Shown: one piece after another, positions 63,635-64,000 of the stretch
Layout: each line of letters opens with the position of its first letter
Numbering within the stretch: position 1 is the stretch's first letter
Assembly: GCF_000364225.2 (NCBI RefSeq)
Contig: NZ_AQFT02000006.1
Location: 1 to 64,000, forward strand
DNA: 64,000 nt
Direction: 5' to 3'
Source of the DNA: Eubacterium plexicaudatum ASF492
Lineage (GTDB): Bacteria > Bacillota > Clostridia > Lachnospirales > Lachnospiraceae
The notes under the pieces: model-generated
What the model saw: only the letters and a program-made list of their open reading frames with translations
What the model was told of the DNA's origin: nothing
Databases searched by the model: none
Program-made: the position numbers and the translations under genes

Positions 63635-64000
63635 TTATAACATATATTTTCGATAAGCAAGTAATGAGCAAAGAACCTCTAAGCCCTGACAAATAGAACG
63701 TGCTCCGGGCATACCATCGCTCGGAGCACCTTTTATTCCACTCAGAATCCCTAAATCATAAATCGCCTCTTTCAGTGTATATGTTTCAGGAATTTCTTTT
63801 GTTTTTCTTGCACAGCAGTATAATATTTTCCATTCTTCTTTATCAAACACAATTTCACTCGAGATTTCCGGACATATTTTTCCTAAATAAGTCAAATTTA
63901 GTATCTGCAGTGCGATAACCGAATATAGTAATGTTAAAATTTTAATCTCTCATATTCCTCGCCTGATTTTTCTCTATTTTGCATCCACTTTTTAAGATGA
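63635..64000 (-). CDS. IS4-family (Tn5-type) transposase, C-terminal part
   Basis: The minus strand reads LLYSVIALQILNLTYLGKIC, PEISSEIVFDKEEWKILYCC, TLKEAIYDLGILSGIKGAPS and DGMPGARSICQGLEVLCSLL. This matches the C-terminal domain of Tn5-like IS4 transposases (the APSDG-PG segment before the end). The gene runs off the right window edge, so only about the last 120 residues are present, with one frame change near 63900. Confidence 0.65.

Noticed and set aside
1..64000. rRNA or tRNA genes
   Set aside because: No GC-richer blocks with tRNA-like cloverleaf ends or rRNA-like conserved sequence were noticed by eye; a covariance-model scan would settle this.

Overview
The window is low-GC, AT-rich DNA whose protein families (PTS_EIIC_2 permease, DUF4358 and DUF4317 proteins, DHHW/MBOAT pair, DUF2201-MoxR pair, CarD, HydE, oxygen-sensitive class III ribonucleotide reductase, RBS of the AGGAGG type) point to an anaerobic Firmicute, most likely a Lachnospiraceae gut or rumen bacterium. 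The species cannot be named from sequence alone. Two features suggest the DNA is not ordinary main chromosome. A ParA/ParB partition operon sits at 0.5-2.5 kb, next to a gene-poor region carrying five copies of a TGAAGYRCTTCA-type palindrome. A Rep_3-type initiator gene at 55.2-56.4 kb faces away from about 25 same-orientation imperfect 22-23 bp repeats (iterons) at 57.8-59.0 kb. Together these look like the maintenance machinery of a megaplasmid or chromid that also carries housekeeping genes (gltX, dus, pncB, nrdD, aroB, lgt, trxA).

Layout. 0-0.4 kb: end of an IS200-type transposon. 0.5-5.1 kb: parAB (minus strand) and its AT-rich upstream region. 5.1-19.1 kb: a mostly plus-strand run with Xaa-Pro aminopeptidase, gltX-dus, a PTS IIC permease, a MATE exporter, an ISAs1-family insertion with a 10-bp target duplication, a CDF metal exporter, an HD hydrolase, a sigma-like protein, hydE and a TtcA-like enzyme. 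19.1-31 kb: trxA, acylphosphatase, aldo/keto reductase, a sulfite/nitrite reductase-family protein, a LytTR regulator, pncB, nrdD, a secreted Ig-like/NlpC-type protein and a two-domain PPK2 polyphosphate kinase. 31.1-32.3 kb: non-coding, with a cluster of the octamer TTGCGCAA in front of aroB. 32-47 kb: aroB, a tyrosine recombinase, AI-2E-family transporter plus SDR, a PdaA-like deacetylase, an ECF sigma/anti-sigma pair, lipoproteins, lgt, a transglutaminase, an MBOAT-DHHW surface-polysaccharide acetylation pair and a chemoreceptor. 47.1-54.6 kb: LRR protein, VWA (DUF2201) protein and MoxR ATPase in tight order, then larC, carD, a 50-aa membrane protein and DUF4317. 54.6-59 kb: MITEs, rep and iterons. 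59-64 kb: an IS200, IS4, IS66 and IS4/Tn5 scrapyard.

A cautionary pattern runs through the whole window. More than half of the genes are broken by single-base losses, usually one base missing from a run of 2-7 identical bases, with conserved family sequence continuing in the next frame. This looks far more like homopolymer errors in the assembly than like mass pseudogenisation. Split genes are therefore reported as one CDS across the breaks, with break positions given. No rRNA, tRNA or CRISPR array was recognised.
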